Positions 4,497-7,360 of a DNA stretch of 7,360 nt are shown in pieces; position 1 is the first letter of the stretch, and every line of letters begins with the position of its first letter. Origin of the DNA: Chloroflexota bacterium (GTDB lineage: Bacteria; Chloroflexota; Dehalococcoidia; Lucifugimonadales; Lucifugimonadaceae); the NCBI GenBank assembly GCA_002703265.1, contig NZTZ01000003.1, forward strand, positions 1-7,360, written 5' to 3'. The position numbers were made by a program, and so were the translations under genes. The notes beneath the pieces were generated by a model. The model was not told the origin of the DNA. It made no database searches and saw only the letters and a list, made by a program, of their open reading frames with translations.

Positions 4497-6026
4497 TTAT
4501 TTGTCTTTTTTATCGTGATCATCATCGTCATGATCATCATCGTCATGGTCATCATCGTCATGGTCATCATCGTCATGGTCATCATCGTCATGGTCATCAT
4601 CGTCATGATCATGTCCGTCATGGTCATCATCATCTTTATGCTTATCATGATCATGTCCGTCATGGTCATCATCATCTTTATGCTTATCATGATCATGTCC
4701 AGCATGATCGTCATCAACTTCTTTTGGAAGGTTATTTACAATGATTGTTACATTACTATTCATCCAATCAACATATGATTGATTTTCTTGAAGCGTTTCT
4801 ACCCATAATCCTGAAACTAAACTAATTCCAGTTTCTTGTTCTATGACTTCACTATATTGACTAGAAGATTCTGCTTCTAAAAACATAACTTCAATATGAT
4901 TTTTTTCAATCACATCAATTGCATTTTTCAAACTTTGTGGAGTTATTCCGTCTTCAGAGTCCAGACTAGGAATTATAGTTGTTAGCACTTCAATACCATA
5001 TCTGGCTTCTAGGTAACCCAAAGCTTCGTGAGTAGTAATAATTTTCCTGTTTTCGACAGGAATAGTATCTATCATTGCTGTCACACTTGCATCAAGAGCT
5101 TCCAAACTCTGAATATAATCGGACGCTGCAGACTCATAACTGCTTTCATTTGCAGTATCAAATTTTACTAGCTCATCTTTAATCACGTCTACAGCCATAG
5201 ATACTCTTATAGGATCGAACCAAAAATGTGGGTCATAAATTCCGTGATCATGACCTTCGTGTCCATCATGTCCGTCGTGATCATCATGCCCTTCGTGGTC
5301 GTCGTGGTCGTCATGGTCGTCATCATCATCTTTATGCTTATCATGATCGTGTCCATCATGGTCATCATCATCATCTTTATGCTTATCATGATCGTGTCCA
5401 TCATGGTCATCATCATCATCTTTATGCTTATCATGATCGTGTCCATCATGGTCGTCATCATCATCATCTTTATGCTTATCATGATCGTGTCCATCATGGT
5501 CGTCATCGTCATCATCTTTATGCTTGTCATCATCGTGACCATGGCCTTCATGATCATCATGACCATGACCTTCGTGATCATCGTGGCCTTCTTCTGAGAA
5601 TTCAATTGGATTTATACTAGGCCCTATTTCGATTAGTGCATCTGGAGATGCTACTGAGTTCTCTAGCAGTTCAACTAAGTTAGCAGATTCATATTTTAAA
5701 CCTACGTAAAACACAATGTCAGCATCAGCTATCTTTATTGCATCTTGAGGAGAAGCTTCAAAACTATGGGGATCTGCAGAATATGGCATCAGTATGCTTA
5801 AATCTATATTGTCATTTCCTACTTGTCTAACATATTCAGCAATCATTGGAGTTGTGGCCAATACGCTAAGCTTATCAACAGATTCTTCTGTAGTTACAGC
5901 TTCTGTAGTTACAGCTTCATTATTTACCTGGCTTTCTTGAGCAGGCTCATCTACGCTTTCACATGCGAATATTATTAACACTGACATACATAAAACTGCC
6001 AGCTTTAAAAAACGCTTAAAATTCAT
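4497..6026 (-). CDS. znuA: Zinc-binding lipoprotein of ABC importer with giant His/Asp segments
   Basis: This 509-residue protein is a cluster A-I (TroA/ZnuA-type) metal-binding protein. Residues 1-22 form a lipoprotein signal (NFKRFLKLA, hydrophobic core, IIFAC) with the lipidated Cys at 22. An Ala/Thr/Glu/Val linker of about 30 residues follows. The fold starts at LSVLATTPMIAEYV (53-66). Expected zinc ligands are H87 (ADPHSFE), H267 (DPHFWFDP) and H333 (THEALGYLE). The usual fourth acidic ligand seems to be E410 (WVETL), where Asp is common. Between the first two ligands lies a His/Asp/Gly loop (about 147-262, some 33 His). After the fold comes an Asp/His tail (about 438-509, 17 His). Typical ZnuA proteins are near 300 residues, so these segments explain the excess. 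The His-rich loop favours zinc over manganese. The ATG follows AAGGA at 8-base spacing. It heads the operon and has two tandem Fur-type boxes upstream. Confidence 0.92.
   Translation of the reverse strand: MNFKRFLKLAVLCMSVLIIFACESVDEPAQESQVNNEAVTTEAVTTEESVDKLSVLATTPMIAEYVRQVGNDNIDLSILMPYSADPHSFEASPQDAIKIADADIVFYVGLKYESANLVELLENSVASPDALIEIGPSINPIEFSEEGHDDHEGHGHDDHEGHGHDDDKHKDDDDDDHDGHDHDKHKDDDDDDHDGHDHDKHKDDDDDHDGHDHDKHKDDDDDHDGHDHDKHKDDDDDHDDHDDHEGHDDHDGHDGHEGHDHGIYDPHFWFDPIRVSMAVDVIKDELVKFDTANESSYESAASDYIQSLEALDASVTAMIDTIPVENRKIITTHEALGYLEARYGIEVLTTIIPSLDSEDGITPQSLKNAIDVIEKNHIEVMFLEAESSSQYSEVIEQETGISLVSGLWVETLQENQSYVDWMNSNVTIIVNNLPKEVDDDHAGHDHDKHKDDDDHDGHDHDKHKDDDDHDGHDHDDDDHDDDDHDDDDHDDDDHDDDDHDDDDHDKKDK
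4515..4604 (-). repeat. 15-bp tandem repeat encoding DDDDH
   Basis: Six consecutive copies of a 15-base unit encode the pentapeptide DDDDH (znuA residues 475-504). On the plus strand each unit reads close to GTCATCATCGTCATG or a one-base variant. Being in frame and a multiple of three, gain or loss of units by slippage would change tail length without breaking the gene. The last five codons after the array encode DKKDK and then the stop. Confidence 0.9.
5241..5588 (-). repeat. Tandem repeat of the His/Asp loop
   Basis: This stretch encodes the loop at znuA residues 147-262. Its core is four consecutive units of the form D(5-6)-HDGHDHDKHK at residues 171-186, 187-202, 203-217 and 218-232. They are 48, 48, 45 and 45 bases long and nearly identical at DNA level. 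They are flanked by less regular GHDDHEG and HEGHDHG motifs. Two related HDGHDHDKHK-type units recur in the C-terminal tail (residues 441-464), so the loop and tail share an origin. Confidence 0.92.
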
Positions 6027-6045
6027 TATTTTTTCCTTATTCTAA

Positions 6046-6060
6046 TGATACTCGGTATCT
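6046..6060. promoter_or_regulatory. Fur/Zur-type box 1 of znuA
   Basis: TGATACTCGGTATCT is a near-perfect 6-3-6 inverted repeat, one end base off, 19 bases upstream of the znuA start codon. It shares its last base with the next box, so the two 14-base units form an exact tandem repeat. It falls in the predicted 5' leader, a position suited to repression. Confidence 0.7.
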
Positions 6061-6074
6061 GATACTCGGTATCA
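6060..6074. promoter_or_regulatory. Fur/Zur-type box 2 of znuA
   Basis: TGATACTCGGTATCA is a perfect 6-3-6 inverted repeat and the best operator in the window. Its outer arms TGATA/TATCA are those of the Fur-family 7-1-7 consensus. It lies just downstream of the predicted transcription start and abuts box 1 with 14 bases between centres, which suggests binding of two dimers. Confidence 0.75.
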
Positions 6075-6089
6075 AATTTATATCTTTCA

Positions 6090-6118
6090 ATTATACATAA
6101 ATTTTTTGCGTGTGAAAA
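6090..6118 (-). promoter_or_regulatory. znuA operon promoter
   Basis: On the minus strand a perfect TATAAT (6090-6095) follows TTTTCA (6113-6118, 4 of 6 to TTGACA) at 17-base spacing. Transcription would begin near 6083, some 57 bases before the znuA ATG. Both proximal boxes would then lie in the leader, as for the 60-residue gene. Confidence 0.55.
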
Positions 6119-6183
6119 TAAAATTTATGATAAATCAAGAAGAATTATGTAGTTTTTTTTCACACAAATATCTTACACGATGA

Positions 6184-6211
6184 TAATGATATGTTGTATC
6201 AATTAAAAAAT
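6184..6211. repeat. 28-bp direct repeat, copy 1, with Fur-type box
   Basis: These 28 bases are identical to 6286-6313, with a period of 102 bases. The repeat contains the box TGATATGTTGTATCA (6187-6201) followed by the AT-rich stretch ATTAAAAAAT. It lies about 160 bases upstream of znuA, behind its predicted promoter. It could give upstream repressor binding or looping, or mark the control of an unrecognised transcript. Confidence 0.7.
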
Positions 6212-6285
6212 CAATAAGTTTTTATATTTTTAATTATATGTCTAAGTAAATTGAGCAGAGGTGTTTTTAGAATTATTCTTTTTGT

Positions 6286-6313
6286 TAATGATATGTTGTA
6301 TCAATTAAAAAAT
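6286..6313. repeat. 28-bp direct repeat, copy 2, with Fur-type box
   Basis: This is the second identical copy, with box TGATATGTTGTATCA at 6289-6303, lying 50 bases beyond the rsmG stop. The flanks of the two copies are not alike outside the 28 bases, so the identity is limited to the box and its AT-rich 3' neighbour. Confidence 0.7.
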
Positions 6314-6363
6314 AAAGAAAACCTTGAATTAATTAAGCTTTTGACCTTTTTTATAAACATTAT

Positions 6364-7098
6364 TTATTCTGATACTATTGGTCTTTTTTTTGGAATTCCG
6401 TTTCTTCTTGGAAAATTTTCTGGCGTTGATTTATATTTTTCCCAAATTATAAAATGGTCTGTAGGTAATGAATTTGGTATTGTAACTTTTTCGACTAATG
6501 TTTTTTTTGAACCTAATATTTCAGAAATATAGTTTGATTCAACTATTTCAACCTTTGGAAACTTTCCTTTTGCGGTTATTACTTTTCCACCAACTTTAGC
6601 TAGTGGTAATGTTAGTTCGGCTAGTGTAGGTAATTTGGCTAAAGCTCTTGTTAGTACAAAGTCATATGATTCTCTTTTGCTAGATTGGCCTAAATTTTCT
6701 GCTCTTTCGTTTTCTATATTTACATTGCTAAGATTTAAATTTTTAATTACTTCTTCCAGGAAAGAACATTTTTTTTGAGATGGTTCGCATAATGATAGGC
6801 TTATCTCAGGATAAAATATTTTTATTGGAATTGATGGAATGCCTGCTCCAGTTCCCACGTCAAGAAACTTGTAGTTTATATTGGAAAAATCATTTTTCAA
6901 AAAAATTATATATCTTAAAGACCTGATGAATAATTCATTTGAAATATTACTCCATCCCTTCAAAGATGTTAGATTGAATTCTTTTGATGATTTTTCAATC
7001 ATGACGAAATAATCATATAAATTACTCAATTTTTGATCATCAAAAGATATTTCTAAGTCTTTAATTTGATTATGAAAATTTTTATTAATTTCTTCCAT
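6364..7098 (-). CDS. rsmG: 16S rRNA (guanine-527-N7) methyltransferase RsmG
   Basis: The 244-residue protein is RsmG (GidB), which methylates N7 of G527 in 16S rRNA using S-adenosylmethionine, in the cytoplasm. The family features are FNLTSLKG (residues 41-48), SAM-binding motif I LDVGTGAGIPSIPI (79-92), and an acidic motif II with E105 in LCEPSQKKCSFLEEV. VLTRALAKL (148-156) and the C-terminal signature FPRRNGIPKKRPI (229-241) complete the match. The length is normal for the family. Loss of RsmG gives low-level streptomycin resistance in other bacteria. AAAGG lies only one base before the ATG, too close for normal use, and no other start is available before residue 33, so initiation may be weak or leaderless. 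It is divergent from etfB and not next to mnmG or parAB, its frequent neighbours elsewhere. Confidence 0.95.
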   Translation of the reverse strand: MEEINKNFHNQIKDLEISFDDQKLSNLYDYFVMIEKSSKEFNLTSLKGWSNISNELFIRSLRYIIFLKNDFSNINYKFLDVGTGAGIPSIPIKIFYPEISLSLCEPSQKKCSFLEEVIKNLNLSNVNIENERAENLGQSSKRESYDFVLTRALAKLPTLAELTLPLAKVGGKVITAKGKFPKVEIVESNYISEILGSKKTLVEKVTIPNSLPTDHFIIWEKYKSTPENFPRRNGIPKKRPIVSE

Positions 7099-7177
7099 AC
7101 CTTTAAATATAATTCATTAATGTTTCCTATACTGAGAAAATATTCTTTCTGATGTTTATAATAATTCATAACAATCA

Positions 7178-7183
7178 TATAAA
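7178..7183 (+). promoter_or_regulatory. Possible -10 element of etfB
   Basis: TATAAA (7178-7183) has TTTATA (7155-7160, 4 of 6 to TTGACA) upstream at 17-base spacing. Transcription would begin near 7190, 22 bases before the ATG. The call is weak because this intergenic region is AT-rich. Confidence 0.35.
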
Positions 7184-7211
7184 ATTCACACAACAAGGAT
7201 GATTAATTCAT

Positions 7212-7360
7212 ATGAAAATATGTGTTTGTATAAAAGAAGTTCCGGACTCTGATATTCCATCTAATAAACTTCAAATAGATACTGTAAAAAACAAGTTGAT
7301 TCCTACAGAAAATGTTTCGAACATTGTTAATGGTTTTGACTTAAATGCAGTTGAGTTAGC
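7212..7360 (+). CDS. etfB: Electron transfer flavoprotein beta subunit, 5' part
   Basis: Forty-nine complete codons are present before the window edge. MKICVCIKEVPDSD (residues 1-14) matches the start of the EtfB/FixA family (typically MKI-V-KQVPD), and VNGFDLNAVELA (39-50) matches the conserved N-x-FD-xx-AVE segment. The protein would pair with EtfA, probably encoded next, to hold FAD and AMP. It would pass electrons from acyl-CoA or other dehydrogenases to the quinone pool or a bifurcating partner. The ATG follows AAGGAT at 11-base spacing, slightly long but the only good site. Because the C-terminal part is outside the window, the bifurcating and non-bifurcating forms cannot be told apart. 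Confidence 0.88.
   Translation, partial: MKICVCIKEVPDSDIPSNKLQIDTVKNKLIPTENVSNIVNGFDLNAVEL

Larger units (their letters stand above)
6027..6363. promoter_or_regulatory. Regulatory region between znuA and rsmG
   Basis: These 337 bases hold the znuA leader and promoter, two proximal Fur-type boxes, and two distal boxes inside a 28-base direct repeat. No credible coding frame was found. A plus-strand frame with TTG start at 6251 mostly reads the antisense of the rsmG 3' end. No strong terminator for rsmG was seen; only AT-rich imperfect palindromes such as TTGAATTAATTAA occur near 6324-6336. Confidence 0.6.

Noticed and set aside
4277..4778. Open frames across the Asp/His tail of znuA and the start of the metallohydrolase gene
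   Set aside because: They are shadows of the same low-complexity codons, with no ribosome site and no recognisable domain.
4515..5588. CRISPR-like array
   Set aside because: The repeats are contiguous, in frame and encode His/Asp motifs, with no unique spacers.
5207..5620. Long open frames on both strands across the His/Asp loop, rich in Met/Ile or His/Arg
   Set aside because: They are other-frame readings of the GAT/CAT codon repeats of znuA; the znuA frame continues with conserved ligands on both sides.
6369..6383. TGATAC half-site at the 3' end of rsmG
   Set aside because: Only one arm matches the box consensus and it lies inside a coding region.
6251..6532. Plus-strand 93-residue frame with TTG start
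   Set aside because: Its 3' two thirds are antisense to the conserved C-terminus of rsmG and no ribosome site precedes it.

Overview
The window is an AT-rich, gene-dense bacterial segment. It carries three complete, easily recognised household genes (rsmG, a GlcG/HbpS-like gene and a tRNA-Ala), the 5' end of an electron-transfer flavoprotein beta gene, several small unknown genes, and a four-gene metal-uptake operon. The host is not certain. A lipoprotein-type binding protein, a DUF5679-like small protein, a small CxxC protein ending in RDCSDP and a TIGR04338-like metallohydrolase together suggest a low-GC, probably aquatic, Chloroflexota-like (SAR202-type) or related bacterium. This placement is inference from gene content only.

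Layout. 1-103: tail of an unrecognised + strand gene. 111-729 (minus): a small CxxC zinc-ribbon-like protein, an overlapping 52-residue membrane micro-protein, and a 101-residue single-span membrane protein. 730-1038: a gene-free regulatory stretch. 1039-1221 (+): a 60-residue DUF5679-like protein with every cysteine replaced, followed by a strong terminator. 1376-1786 (+): a four-span membrane protein. 1791-1866 (minus): tRNA-Ala(GGC). 1937-2353 (+): GlcG/HbpS-like protein. 2361-6026 (minus): the operon znuA, metallohydrolase, znuC, znuB. 6027-6363: regulatory region with four operator copies. 6364-7098 (minus): rsmG. 7212 to the end (+): etfB.

How it fits together. A 15-bp palindrome, TGATAY-NNN-GTATCA, with the outer arms of a Fur-family 7-1-7 box, occurs twice in tandem just before znuA and twice around the promoter of the 60-residue gene. 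Two more copies lie farther upstream of znuA. In both genes the proximal box lies just downstream of the predicted transcription start, where a bound repressor would block transcription. The simplest reading is a Zur-type zinc-starvation regulon. Under low zinc the cell would make a high-affinity importer whose binding protein carries two extraordinary His/Asp-rich segments (about 50 histidines). It would also make a zinc-free stand-in for a zinc-ribbon protein, as known for the cysteine-less paralogues of ribosomal proteins L31, L33 and S14. That cysteine-less DUF5679 protein, tied to znuA by a shared operator, is the most interesting observation here. The regulator itself is not in the window.
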